Positions 8,425-17,051 of a stretch of DNA of 41,414 nt are shown here, in pieces. Within the stretch, counting starts at the first letter, position 1, and every line of letters starts with the position of its first letter. The stretch comes from Kiritimatiellota bacterium (GTDB lineage: Bacteria > Verrucomicrobiota > Lentisphaeria > Oligosphaerales > JAADHN01), in NCBI GenBank assembly GCA_013151865.1, contig JAADHN010000156.1, positions 1 to 41,414 of the forward strand, read 5' to 3'. Under the pieces are notes generated by a model that was given only the letters and a program-made list of their open reading frames with translations, was not told the DNA's origin and did not search any database. The position numbers and the translations under genes were made by a program.

Positions 8425-9405
8425 TCAGAGTCGCTCCACCCGGACCTGTTTCTGGATCCCCCCTGCCGTCGTCGGATTGAACTCGGCGGGACAGACGCTC
8501 GCACAGGACGCCGACGCTGCGGCCAAGGCCGCGCGAAGGGGGGGCACGATCCCGTCCCCCGAGACGTTGCGGGCGACCAGGTCCTGCCTCAGCCGAGCCG
8601 AGCAAGCAAAGTGCCAAGCCAAAACGCCGGTAACGCAATCTCCGGCCCCCAACGGATTCACGACGCTCCCGGTATCGGGCAGGATGAAACGCCACGCCTC
8701 CCGGCGTGTGAAGACACAAACGGGGCCTCCACCGGCGGTGACGGCGATCAGCGACAGGGGATATCGGCGGAACAGTGTTTCCGCAGACCGGGCCGGAGTG
8801 CTCTCGTCGGCCAGTCGCTGGAGTTCCGCCAAGTTCACTTTCAGGACATGGACCCCCGCAGCGAGCACTTGGTGCGCATCGCGCCAAGCGTCCAGGACGA
8901 CCACGGTATCCCCTGCGGCGCGCCGCACAATATCGGCCGGCAGGGAAGCGGGAACGCCCGGAGGCCAACTCCCGCAAAGCGCCGCGACAGCGGCGCGCGG
9001 CACGTATTCGCCGGCGGTCTCGCGCATCTGCCGCACTTCTCGGGCAGTGATCGTTCCCGAGGGTTCGATCAGTTCAGTCATGCTGCCGGTATGCTCATCC
9101 AAGACGGTGGTACAAACGCGGGTGCGAGCCCGGACGGGGACGGTCACATGCCGAATATTCTCGCGTCGCAGCTCCCTCCGCAATAGTCTCCCCGTCCATC
9201 CGCCGGCAAACTGGAGGACGAGACCCCGCCCCCCGACGGTACGAATCGCGCGGGCCGCATTGATCGCCTTCCCGGCGGCGGACTCGAGCAAAGCCGCGGC
9301 CCGGTTCACTTCGCCGGGACGGAATCGCTCGAAGCGCAGGGTGTTCTGCCACGCCGGGTTCAAACCGACGGTCAATACGAACGGGGACGACCTCAATGCA
9401 CCCAC
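8425..9405 (-). CDS. PfkB-family phosphosugar kinase (1-phosphofructokinase/tagatose-6-phosphate kinase type)
   Basis: The product phosphorylates a sugar phosphate, probably fructose-1-phosphate, tagatose-6-phosphate or fructose-6-phosphate. The N-terminal TVGLNPAW...FRPGEVNRA and AGKAINAARAI match the FruK/LacC branch of PfkB. The ATP/anion-hole motif NPLGAGDCVTGVLAW holds the catalytic base Asp of GAGD. From the GTG at 9405 it has 326 residues, close to the family norm, and GAGGGAG sits about 10 bases upstream. An alternative ATG at 9597 overlaps the stop of the upstream phosphatase gene (ATGA) and would add 64 Arg/Gly/Ser-rich residues without family resemblance. That overlap suggests either translational coupling or chance, so the start is uncertain. 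ackA and pta follow on the same strand. Confidence 0.85.
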   Translation of the reverse strand: MGALRSSPFVLTVGLNPAWQNTLRFERFRPGEVNRAAALLESAAGKAINAARAIRTVGGRGLVLQFAGGWTGRLLRRELRRENIRHVTVPVRARTRVCTTVLDEHTGSMTELIEPSGTITAREVRQMRETAGEYVPRAAVAALCGSWPPGVPASLPADIVRRAAGDTVVVLDAWRDAHQVLAAGVHVLKVNLAELQRLADESTPARSAETLFRRYPLSLIAVTAGGGPVCVFTRREAWRFILPDTGSVVNPLGAGDCVTGVLAWHFACSARLRQDLVARNVSGDGIVPPLRAALAAASASCASVCPAEFNPTTAGGIQKQVRVERL

Positions 9406-9593
9406 TGCGCGGAATCTCCCTCGTGCCTCTGTCGAAACCCGGGTCGAACGCCGTGCTTTCGTGCCGGGAAAGGGCGAACGGCATCCCGACCGGGCGCCGG
9501 CCCTGGTTGGCTTTCCGATCTCCAGTCGTCCTCCGGCGTCGGAATCCGAGCTGTATCGCGGTCGGTTCCCGTTGCCCACATTCGCGTAGCGCT

Positions 9594-11465
9594 TCATCCG
9601 CCGCCCGGTTTGCTCTTCCGACCCGAACTCGCCTCGACCGTTTCTATTGCAGCCCGTCCCCGGGCGCTCTCCCCCCGGTCGCCTCCCGTCGGCGTCGCTC
9701 GAGGCGGGGCGGACGTCCGTTCGATGCCGATAATGGCCACGTCGTCTTGGAGCCCTCCCGCGGGCGCGTTTTCCAGCGCGTGACCCATCAGACGCCGCAG
9801 GATGCGCCGAATTGAATCCGTCCCGAATTCTCGACAGATTCGCTCCAGCGGCGTCAGTCCGAGGAGGTTCCCGTCCGCATCCGTAATGTCGGTCAGACCG
9901 TCGGTGTAGCAGATCAGTTTCCACGCGGGTGGAAATTCGGCATCGAAGTCGGTGAATTCTGCATCCGGGTACACGCCGAGCATCAGGTCGTACGTTTCGA
10001 GAAAGCGAACCGTGCCTTTCGGACCAACGAGAATGGGGGGACAATGCCCTGCGGCGGCGTATCGAAACCGGTTCCTGGCCAAGTCCACGCGTCCGAAAAG
10101 GACTGTGAGATACATCCCGAACCGTTCGAGATCAGGGCATACGATACGGTTGAATGCCTCGAGAAAACGAGCGGGCGAACCGCGGTGGCGGAGGTGAAAC
10201 ACACTGCGAAAAGCCATGTGGGCAATAATGGAAAAGAATGCCGCGGACATCCCCTTGCCCATGGCATCCGCCATCACGAAATCCAGCGTTCGCGGCCCCC
10301 GAACGTGAAACCCGATGTAATCGCCCCCGACCTGCCGGGCGGTCTCGATTTCGGTCTCGACGCGCAATCCCGGGATCTCCGGGAGATCGGTCGGGTACAG
10401 TCGTCGCTGCAGGTTTCGGGCGATTTCAATCTCACGCTGGGCCAATTGGGTCCGCACCACTTGATCGTACAGCCGCTGGTTCTCGAGACCGACGCCGGTT
10501 TGGTCGGCCAAGGCCTGAGCGACTTTGACCTCGCCGGACACGAAGCCGGAGGGTCGGTCGCTCCCCCCCAGCAATAACGTCCCCAAAAGCGTTTCTCGGC
10601 CCTTGATGGGCAGACAAACCACAGGCGTGCCGTCGTCCAAGAAATGCATGGCCTCCAGGCCGGTCCTGGCCACTTTCTGTTCGATGCCGGCCTCGTCGAG
10701 GGACAGGGACGCCGGCGGCGGGGTCTCCGTCCCGTGCGCGGCACGAAGTTCGAGCCCTTTTGCAGTGAGCAGCCTCAGCACACCCCATTTGGCCTGTGCG
10801 CACTCGAGTGTCCGGCTCAGGACGTTTGCAAGCAGTACATCCTCTTCGACCAGGGCACTGACGTCCTGGCTGAGCGTGTAGAACATGTTCAGGCTTTCGT
10901 AGGCCGCAGAAAGCTCCTCGGCCATCTGCCCGACCGTCCACTCGCTGGTCGCGAGTTTCTCGCGTAACGCCGTAACAGCCTCGGGGGAATGATCCCGTTC
11001 GGCGACCGCCCCCGACTCAGCGACGGCCTGATGAAGTTCCTCCGGCAGACGCTTGACCAGTTCCAGACGATTGCGGTCGCCTTGCCGGGTGTGTCGGACC
11101 TCGTCCATGGTACTCCGGATCAAGAACACGCCCCAGCCGCCTTCCGGGACGTCCGCCAGCGAATCCCAGCGCAACGGGGGAGCGCCGACTTCATCGATTT
11201 GGAACGAAATCGGAGCACAATCCTCGATTCGAAAGTAAAGGCAGTCTTTCCGGCGTTGAATGCTCAGCCAGACGGGTTGGTCCGCGGCTCCGCGGTAGGC
11301 ATGTCGCACAATGTTGTTGCACGCCTCGGTGATGGCCAGTTCAACATCGTGGCAGTCGGGATCGGCGAGAAGGCCGGAACAGGCGTTGCGGCAGAAGCAA
11401 GCGGCGCGCCTCACCCCCGCGAGCGTGCTGCGAATGCAAAGGGAACGGATTTCGCCGGGTTCCAT
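9594..11465 (-). CDS. Fused RsbW-like HATPase, GAF and SpoIIE/RsbU PP2C phosphatase protein
   Basis: The 623-residue cytoplasmic protein has three parts. Residues ~10-140 are an RsbW/SpoIIAB-like HATPase with N-box ELAITEACNNIVRHAY and a glycine-rich GGWGVFLIRSTMDEV; the first ATP-site motif (EDCAPISF) is atypical. Residues ~205-345 are a GAF domain (LLTAKGLELRAAHG, VCLPIKGRETLLGTLLLGG), followed by a helical linker (QREIEIARNLQRRLYP). Residues ~375-600 are a SpoIIE-type PP2C phosphatase with VGGDYIGF, MADAMGKGMSAAF, AAAGHCPPIL, YTDGLTD and DDVAII metal-site motifs. It would carry opposing anti-sigma kinase and phosphatase activities on a STAS protein. The obvious candidate is the one at 20640, in the same chemosensory locus. 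The ATG at 11465 has only a weak ribosome binding site. Confidence 0.9.
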   Translation of the reverse strand: MEPGEIRSLCIRSTLAGVRRAACFCRNACSGLLADPDCHDVELAITEACNNIVRHAYRGAADQPVWLSIQRRKDCLYFRIEDCAPISFQIDEVGAPPLRWDSLADVPEGGWGVFLIRSTMDEVRHTRQGDRNRLELVKRLPEELHQAVAESGAVAERDHSPEAVTALREKLATSEWTVGQMAEELSAAYESLNMFYTLSQDVSALVEEDVLLANVLSRTLECAQAKWGVLRLLTAKGLELRAAHGTETPPPASLSLDEAGIEQKVARTGLEAMHFLDDGTPVVCLPIKGRETLLGTLLLGGSDRPSGFVSGEVKVAQALADQTGVGLENQRLYDQVVRTQLAQREIEIARNLQRRLYPTDLPEIPGLRVETEIETARQVGGDYIGFHVRGPRTLDFVMADAMGKGMSAAFFSIIAHMAFRSVFHLRHRGSPARFLEAFNRIVCPDLERFGMYLTVLFGRVDLARNRFRYAAAGHCPPILVGPKGTVRFLETYDLMLGVYPDAEFTDFDAEFPPAWKLICYTDGLTDITDADGNLLGLTPLERICREFGTDSIRRILRRLMGHALENAPAGGLQDDVAIIGIERTSAPPRATPTGGDRGESARGRAAIETVEASSGRKSKPGGG

Positions 11466-11761
11466 GGAAGGCCCCGCTGCTGCCGCGAACGCTCGGCCCG
11501 CACGGCAGAGAGATCAGGCAGGACGAACAGAGACAAACCGCGACCGAGTCGCCCCCCTCAAGGGTCGAGAAGCACGGCGCCAAGCTCCGTCCGCCCGACG
11601 GGACGCATTTGGGAGCGGGCCCGGACGGCGATGCTTCCAAAAGGAAACCGAAGGGGCGCGTGGGTAAAAAGCTCCCTCCGCAACCCCATCCGACACATCG
11701 GAAGGAACCGGCCGGCCCCAAGCGAAACCGGTGGAGGAAGCCAGGGCTCTGCGGTCGCGAC

Positions 11762-12337
11762 TCACGTATTCTTACGGGCCCGCAGAAAAAACCGCACCCA
11801 GTCCGCCACGCCCTTCTGTCCCCGGGCATCGTATTTGGCGTTCTGGGTACATGATTCTTTGGCCACTGTCACGATCGGATTATACCGGGCCCTCTTTCCG
11901 TGAACACTCTTCTTTGTGAAGAGCACGCCCCGCTCACCGCTGGAACTCGACAGAACGACAATGGGGATGCCCTGGGGGCGCCCCCGGGCCTCGTAATCTT
12001 TCCGCAGGTTCTCGATGAGATCCCAACCGTCCATCACCGGCATCTCGAGGTCGGTAATGATGACCGACGGATCATTCTCATAGTGCTGACGGATCTGGGC
12101 AAGTTTCTCCAGGGCCTCCTCGCCGTTTTCCGCCTCGTAAATCACGATCTGGTCGTTGACGGAACGAACCAGTTGAACGACGACCTTGCGGACCACCGCA
12201 GAGTCTTCGACCACCAGAACGGTCCGACTCTTGGGATTGCCCTTGCGCTCGAGGTCATCAACCAATTTGTGGTAGGTATTCTCCGCCGCCTTTCTCTCAG
12301 GGTCGCTGGCCCGGTTTTCGGTAGTGCTGTTCGCCAT
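11762..12337 (-). CDS. Stand-alone response regulator receiver protein with atypical C-terminal segment
   Basis: The 191-residue protein has a ~35-residue charged N-terminal extension followed by a CheY-like receiver. Seen are LVVEDSAVVRK with acidic Glu44/Asp45, the phosphoacceptor Asp96 in IITDLEMPVMDGW, and the switch residue Ser130 in VVLSSSS. After Ser130 the usual short helix is replaced by a basic stretch (TKKSVHGKRARYNP). The conserved lysine is probably Lys160 in TVAKESCT, followed by a basic tail with no DNA-binding domain. It is likely the CheY-type output of the adjacent CheA. I chose ATG 12337; an upstream in-frame ATG at 12355 is also possible. It lies 503 bases after cheR and 296 bases before the phosphatase gene, so it may be transcribed separately. 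Confidence 0.85.
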   Translation of the reverse strand: MANSTTENRASDPERKAAENTYHKLVDDLERKGNPKSRTVLVVEDSAVVRKVVVQLVRSVNDQIVIYEAENGEEALEKLAQIRQHYENDPSVIITDLEMPVMDGWDLIENLRKDYEARGRPQGIPIVVLSSSSGERGVLFTKKSVHGKRARYNPIVTVAKESCTQNAKYDARGQKGVADWVRFFLRARKNT

Positions 12338-12840
12338 AATGCTCCATACTCCCATGCTGGCCGGGGCGTCGAGCCGGCGTCCGACCTCGAAAACCGCCCT
12401 CCCGGACTCCCTGCCGGCCGGACACACGTGTACAACCCCGACGAGACCGCCCCTCTGTCTGCGCCCGGCCCCGACGGGACGATGCTCTTTCCACGGCCGT
12501 TTCGAACCGGGGTCCGCGCAAGCACCCGGAGGCGGCGGACTCGACCGCCATCACCACCCCAGCGTGCAGTCCGCAGGGATGCCGGACAATTACGACCCGC
12601 TCCGGGCGCGGACCACAGTCGCGCCACCGGAACGAACCACGGATGGCAGACTGTCGGAAACTGTCCGCCGAGCGACGACGTCGGTCTCTCCGGTAAATTG
12701 GGACCTTCTGCGGGAAGTTTCAAGGCCGGTCGACACCATTTCTTCCGGATGCCCTGTTTTTTTTCGGAAAGTCGACCGCCGGGATTCCCCGTGTCCTCGC
12801 GTTTCCACCACGGAATCCCCGTGTTGGAGGCCGTGCCGGT
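12338..12840. other. Intergenic region between cheR and the receiver gene, 503 bp
   Basis: No supported gene was found. Downstream of the cheR stop the minus strand carries two near-copies of ACACGGGGA.TCC within about 45 bases, the second of which can pair with the first (GGGATTCC and GGAATCCC). Further on are the distant arms GGTCGAC and GTCGACC near 12730-12780, which bracket a T8 run on the plus strand. A TTGAAA hexamer on the minus strand (12718-12723) lacks a good -10. The region could hold a processing site or a weak terminator and promoter. Confidence 0.4.
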
Positions 12841-13695
12841 TCAGATCTCTTTGGGGACGGGCACGTAATAAGTGGTGGCCCCTTCCTGGACCGCCCGAAA
12901 GTCCGGCGTCAGACCGATCAGACTCTCGCTCGCCCCCATGATCAAACACCCCCAAGGCGGCAGCAAACGATGAAACTGTTCCAGAACTTGGGATTTGATG
13001 TCGGTAGGGAAGTAGATGATGACGTTGCGGCAGAAGATAATGTCGAAAGGCCCGATGTAAGTAAACCGCTCGGCGAGGTTGAGTCTGGTGAAGCGAACCA
13101 TGTTGCGAATGGTTTCGTGAATGCGCCACTTGTCGCCGTGCCGCGCGAAATACTTTCGCAGGAAGCTCGCCGGGAGGTAACGGCCCAGGCCGGTCTTGGT
13201 GTACTCCCCGATCCGGGCTTCTTCGAGCACAGGCTCTGCGATGTCGACCCCGACAATGGAAAAATCCTCGGGCCTGAATTTTGTCTGGGTCCGCGTCCAC
13301 TCCTTCACGCAAATCGCGATGGAATAAGGCTCCTGACCGGCACTGCAGCCGCAGGAGAGGATGCGAATCGGCGTGGATTCCTTGCCGCGAGCGGCGTGCT
13401 CGGATGTCACGCCGGGAAGGATCTTTCGCATAAAGACATCAAAGGGGTGCCAATCCCGGAAAAAACTGCTTTCATGCGTCGTCATGGCCTGAATAAGATG
13501 GCGGCGGAGGGCGGCGTCTTTATCAATGGCCAAACGCTTGTAGAGCGCCCCGTAGGAATCGAGGCCTTCGCTGTCCAGGAACTCCCGTAACCGGGTCGTG
13601 AACAGGTAGCGCTTGTGCGGCAGGATGTCGATCCCGCAGTTGTCCCGAAAGTAGTTGCGTAGCAACCTGTATTCCATGTCGCTCAGTTTGATCAC
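12841..13695 (-). CDS. cheR: CheR-type MCP methyltransferase
   Basis: The enzyme methylates glutamates of methyl-accepting chemotaxis proteins using S-adenosylmethionine. The 284-residue product has the N-terminal helical CheR domain (residues ~5-75, ending with MTTHESSFFRDWHPF) and the Rossmann methyltransferase domain. SAM-site motif ILSCGCSAGQEPYS is near residue 110, DIIFCRNVIIYF near 218-229, and GASESLIGL near 250. The start is a GTG at 13695 that overlaps the cheB stop in a GTGA, so translation is probably coupled; ATG seven codons further is an alternative. No TPR domain follows, unlike some alternative-pathway CheR proteins. The substrate is presumably the MCP encoded two genes upstream. 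Confidence 0.95.
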   Translation of the reverse strand: MIKLSDMEYRLLRNYFRDNCGIDILPHKRYLFTTRLREFLDSEGLDSYGALYKRLAIDKDAALRRHLIQAMTTHESSFFRDWHPFDVFMRKILPGVTSEHAARGKESTPIRILSCGCSAGQEPYSIAICVKEWTRTQTKFRPEDFSIVGVDIAEPVLEEARIGEYTKTGLGRYLPASFLRKYFARHGDKWRIHETIRNMVRFTRLNLAERFTYIGPFDIIFCRNVIIYFPTDIKSQVLEQFHRLLPPWGCLIMGASESLIGLTPDFRAVQEGATTYYVPVPKEI

Positions 13696-14822
13696 TTCAC
13701 TCGTCCTACGATTTCCGTGAGCCGTCGTGCAATCTTGCGGAGGGGAAGAACTTCATCCACGGCGCCCTGCTGGACGGCGCTGCCGGGCATCCCCCAGACC
13801 ACTGAAGAATCCCGGTCCTGGGCAAGCGTGACGGCCCCTTTGCTTTTCAGGGCTTTCAGCCCTCGGGTCCCGTCGTTGCCCATTCCCGTCAGAATGGCCG
13901 CCACGACCCGCCGCTTGCACACACGAGCGGCGGAAAGAAAGAGTACGTCGAGGGACGGACGCGGCACGGCGTCCGTTCGCACTTGATCGACGATTCGGAA
14001 ACAGAGTTCTCCTCCCCCGGATGCAGCCAGTTCGGCATCGTGTCCGCCCGGCGCGAGCAGGACTTGACCGGGCTTGAGCGAATCACCGTCCCGTGCCAGG
14101 CGCACGGCGAGTTTCGAAAGCTTATTCAGCGCCGTGGCCATGTATTCCGTAAACAGCGGCGGCATGTGGAGCACGCACACGATCGGGACTGGGAAATTCG
14201 CCGGCAGTTTTTTCAGAATCTCGACCAGGGCCTCCGGGCCGCCCGTCGAACCGCCGATCAGGACCACGTCGAATGTGTGCTCTGCCCGGAGGCGCTCGAC
14301 GTCTGCCGCCACGCGTTCGGGCAAGACGGCATAGATGCCGGACCCCGAATCGTTGCTGCCGGCACCGCCGGCAATTCGAATTTTGGCGAGGCGGCTGTAG
14401 CGCTGTACGGAACAGCAGCGGACCTTTGGCAGGAGGGAAGCGCGCAACCGTCGGCCCAGCGGCTTCTGACGGCACGCCCGGGGCGACTTGGTGATCAGGT
14501 CGAATGCACCGGCCTCGAGCGCCTCGATCGTGCGCCGGGCCACGGCGGGGTTTTCCTGGGCGACCACGATTACCGCAGCCTCCGGCAGGGACGACCGCAG
14601 TTGGATGATGAAATCGGCCGGGGAAATGTCCGGCAGTGATGCGGAAAGGAGCACGACTTCCGGTTTGGTTTGAATCGCCAACTGTAACCCGGTCACGCCA
14701 CGCTGACAGGATCCGCAGATGTGGACGTCGGGCGCACCGGAGAGCGCTTCACGAATAGCGTCTCGACAGAAAATGTCCTCCTCGACAACCAAGATTCGGA
14801 TTTGTTGATACTGTTCTTTCAC
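13692..14822 (-). CDS. cheB: CheB-type methylesterase with degenerate receiver domain
   Basis: The enzyme removes methyl groups from (or deamidates) MCP glutamates. The 376-residue product has the standard order: receiver (~8-120), linker, and C-terminal esterase (~185-370). The esterase catalytic triad is intact: Ser in IGGSTGGPEAL, His in CVLHMPPLFTEYM, and Asp in LTGMGNDGTRGL. The receiver is altered. The phosphoacceptor position is Ser60 (EVVLLSASLPD in place of LLDV.MP), the Thr/Ser switch position is Ala88, and the acidic pair is Glu14/Glu15, while Lys112 (LITKSP) is kept. CheA phosphorylation therefore probably does not gate this enzyme in the usual way. Translation starts at a GTG (14822) preceded by AAGG, 110 bases after the MCP gene, and overlaps cheR. 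Confidence 0.93.
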   Translation of the reverse strand: MKEQYQQIRILVVEEDIFCRDAIREALSGAPDVHICGSCQRGVTGLQLAIQTKPEVVLLSASLPDISPADFIIQLRSSLPEAAVIVVAQENPAVARRTIEALEAGAFDLITKSPRACRQKPLGRRLRASLLPKVRCCSVQRYSRLAKIRIAGGAGSNDSGSGIYAVLPERVAADVERLRAEHTFDVVLIGGSTGGPEALVEILKKLPANFPVPIVCVLHMPPLFTEYMATALNKLSKLAVRLARDGDSLKPGQVLLAPGGHDAELAASGGGELCFRIVDQVRTDAVPRPSLDVLFLSAARVCKRRVVAAILTGMGNDGTRGLKALKSKGAVTLAQDRDSSVVWGMPGSAVQQGAVDEVLPLRKIARRLTEIVGRVK

Positions 14823-14932
14823 TGCGCCTTGTTTCGTTGCAGGGCACCATTGAGTTCCTGGGGTCGGAGTTCGCCGCGAGCGCGCAGGTCGTGCCGGTTC
14901 CGGCCCGCCGAAGCGTGGGGATGACCGGGGTG

Positions 14933-16495
14933 TCAGTCGCCGTTGTTCTCGCCGACCATGTCCCGAAGCTCATCCGCCGCGTCGCGGACGCGCTCGACGG
15001 TCTGCATCAACTGCTGCAATTGTTCTTTGCCGGCCAAACTGGCGTCCTTGGCGCTGCTGGTCCGACGCTGAGCCTCGGTGACCATATCGGAACTCTCGGC
15101 GAGTTTCCGGGTGAAGTCGGTGACCGACGTTGCGGCCTCGGAAATGTTTCGGGCCACTTCGTTGGCCCCGGTGGCGATCTCGCTGATGACTTTCGAGACT
15201 TGGCCGGTCCCGGCGGCGGATTCGCTGGCACTGCGCGAGACTTGTTCGACGCCTGCCGCTGCTTCGGTCACGTTCCGGCTGATTTCCTGAGTGGCCTGTT
15301 CCTGCTGTTGCACCATGCCGGCAATGGCCTTTTGCAGTTCGTCGAGCTTGTTGATCACCCCGGTAATGTCGTGTATCGCGGCCACGGCCCGGGTCGTCTT
15401 TTGCTGAATGTTCCGGATCCGTTCGGTAATGTCCTCGGTGGCCGAGGCCGTCTGTTTGGCCAGTTCCTTCACTTCGTTGGCGACCACGGCGAATCCCTTG
15501 CCCGCCTCCCCCGCGCTCGCGGCTTCGATGGCCGCATTCAAAGCCAGCAGATTCGTCTGCTGGGCGATTACCTGGATCACGTTCACGACTTTACCGATTT
15601 CCTCGGCGCTGCGCCCGAGTTCGGTCACGATGGCCGTGGTCTCGCCGGCGTCTTTGGCCGCGGTTTCGCCTACCTTCGCCCCCGTTTGCGTGTGCTCGGC
15701 AATCGTGCTGATCGAAGACGCGATGTGTTTCAAAGCGCCGTCGATGGTAGCCAAATTACTGGAGAGTTGTTCCGAAGTCGTGGCCAGCGTCGACATGTTC
15801 ATGCCGACCTGCTCGACCGAGGAAGCCGCTCCGGTAATGTTGGTGGAAATTTCTTCGGCAGCCGTGGCGACCAACGAAATGTTCGACGATAATTGCTCCG
15901 CCGTAACGGCCAAGGAATGAGTGGTCTGATCATAAGCGCCCAAGACATTGAGGGCGCCGTCGACTTCTTTCGCGCTTCCCTCGATCGAGGCGAGCTGCTC
16001 CGTGCACAACTCGAGCTGACGTGCAGTGGTTTCCGCAATCCGGTCGGCCTGGGCGCGCAATCGCTGCAAGACGGCATCCAAACGCGCGGTCTTCTCCACG
16101 AGCTGATTGGCGTGCTCGAGTTCCTCGGCAAGCTCCATCTGTTTGGCCACCGCCTCATTGTAGGCGTCGGTGAGAGCCTGCATGTGTTTCTCGACTGCGC
16201 TGTGCCGCAAGCTGCCGGTACGCGTGTTCCGGTAGAGTAAGCCCAAGGCCAGGACGGCGCACGCGATCCCCGCAATCAGGACAATCCCCTCGATCAGGGT
16301 CGCAATCGGCGGCGGAAGAAACGTCCCCACATACAACAGTCCCATGAACACCATAAGAAGTACGATCAGGGCGCCCATGGCCAATCCCTGTCGGGAAATC
16401 CCCACAGGTCGCAAGAGGATTTCGGGCGCATTCACCGGCGCCACGCTCACCACCTCCCGCTTCATCGGTACCATGCTCTGCGGTTCTTTGTCCAT
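14933..16495 (-). CDS. Methyl-accepting chemotaxis protein without periplasmic sensor domain
   Basis: This 520-residue inner-membrane transducer has two hydrophobic segments (~39-60 and ~64-88) separated by about three residues, so essentially no periplasmic ligand domain exists. No HAMP domain is evident. A long coiled coil (~100-500) carries the conserved hairpin tip near 312-352 ([19 protein letters not shown], then [17 protein letters not shown]), which docks CheW and CheA. The C-terminus ([13 protein letters not shown]) lacks an NWETF-type CheR/CheB tether. The input is likely cytoplasmic, membrane-related, or comes from a partner protein. It lies between cheW (72 bases) and cheB (110 bases), so it is probably the dedicated receptor of this array. 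Confidence 0.93.
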   Translation of the reverse strand: MDKEPQSMVPMKREVVSVAPVNAPEILLRPVGISRQGLAMGALIVLLMVFMGLLYVGTFLPPPIATLIEGIVLIAGIACAVLALGLLYRNTRTGSLRHSAVEKHMQALTDAYNEAVAKQMELAEELEHANQLVEKTARLDAVLQRLRAQADRIAETTARQLELCTEQLASIEGSAKEVDGALNVLGAYDQTTHSLAVTAEQLSSNISLVATAAEEISTNITGAASSVEQVGMNMSTLATTSEQLSSNLATIDGALKHIASSISTIAEHTQTGAKVGETAAKDAGETTAIVTELGRSAEEIGKVVNVIQVIAQQTNLLALNAAIEAASAGEAGKGFAVVANEVKELAKQTASATEDITERIRNIQQKTTRAVAAIHDITGVINKLDELQKAIAGMVQQQEQATQEISRNVTEAAAGVEQVSRSASESAAGTGQVSKVISEIATGANEVARNISEAATSVTDFTRKLAESSDMVTEAQRRTSSAKDASLAGKEQLQQLMQTVERVRDAADELRDMVGENNGD

Positions 16496-16567
16496 CTCAG
16501 ACTCTCCTCGCTTTCCCTAGGTTGTTGCCATCGTATGACAAGGCCGTCGGCTCCACTCGGCCCCGCG

Positions 16568-17041
16568 TCAATTGGTCAGCAGTTCCGCCGCATTCAGCAC
16601 CACCAGCGTGCGCCCCTCCAAGTGGACGACGCCCTGCACGAACCGGGCTGCCTCCCGCTTCAAGTGCGGCGGCGGCGGCGCCACCGAATCGTCTTCCAAC
16701 GTAATGACATCGCCGATCCGATCCACGAGAAATCCCACCGGTTTGTCCCCAAAGACGTTCGAGTCCGCTCCAGACTCGGCAAACCGCGACCGCCGCAACT
16801 CGGCGGCAGTCCGTAAAATGATAATCCGCGAATCCGGCGTGACCTTCCGGGGATCGCGTCCGAACACGACCGCGACGTCCACCACCAACACCACCTCGCC
16901 GCGGATGGTCACCAGACCCCGAACATGCCTCGCGGCCCGCGGAACGGGCGTAATGTCCGTGTTCGCACTGATTTCCTTCACCACGAGCACATCGAGCCCG
17001 TAGAACGTCCCTCCGAGGTCGAATGAGATGAACTGAACCAT
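16568..17041 (-). CDS. cheW: CheW-type adaptor protein
   Basis: This 157-residue cytoplasmic scaffold couples receptor hairpin tips to CheA. It has the typical CheW layout: FISFDLGGTFYGLDVLVVKEI at the N-terminus, VRGLVTIRGEVVLVVDV (the conserved region around the receptor-binding surface), VGFLVDRIGDVITL, and VQGVVHLEGRTLVVLNAAELL near the C-terminus. An insertion of about ten charged residues (ELRRSRFAESGADSNVFGD) precedes the VGFLVD strand. The ATG at 17041 has GAGG 8 bases upstream and lies 10 bases after the cheA stop, so cheA and cheW form a tight transcriptional pair. Confidence 0.95.
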   Translation of the reverse strand: MVQFISFDLGGTFYGLDVLVVKEISANTDITPVPRAARHVRGLVTIRGEVVLVVDVAVVFGRDPRKVTPDSRIIILRTAAELRRSRFAESGADSNVFGDKPVGFLVDRIGDVITLEDDSVAPPPPHLKREAARFVQGVVHLEGRTLVVLNAAELLTN

Positions 17042-17051
17042 ACAACGAACC

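Noticed and set aside
9061-9072. GGTTCGA motif resembling a tRNA T-loop
   Set aside because: It lies inside the PfkB-type coding frame and no cloverleaf can be built around it.
8425-10044. 539-codon version of the PfkB-type gene
   Set aside because: The upstream part overlaps 450 bases of the SpoIIE domain of the preceding gene, and its residues do not resemble any protein; the start was moved to 9405, with 9597 as the alternative.
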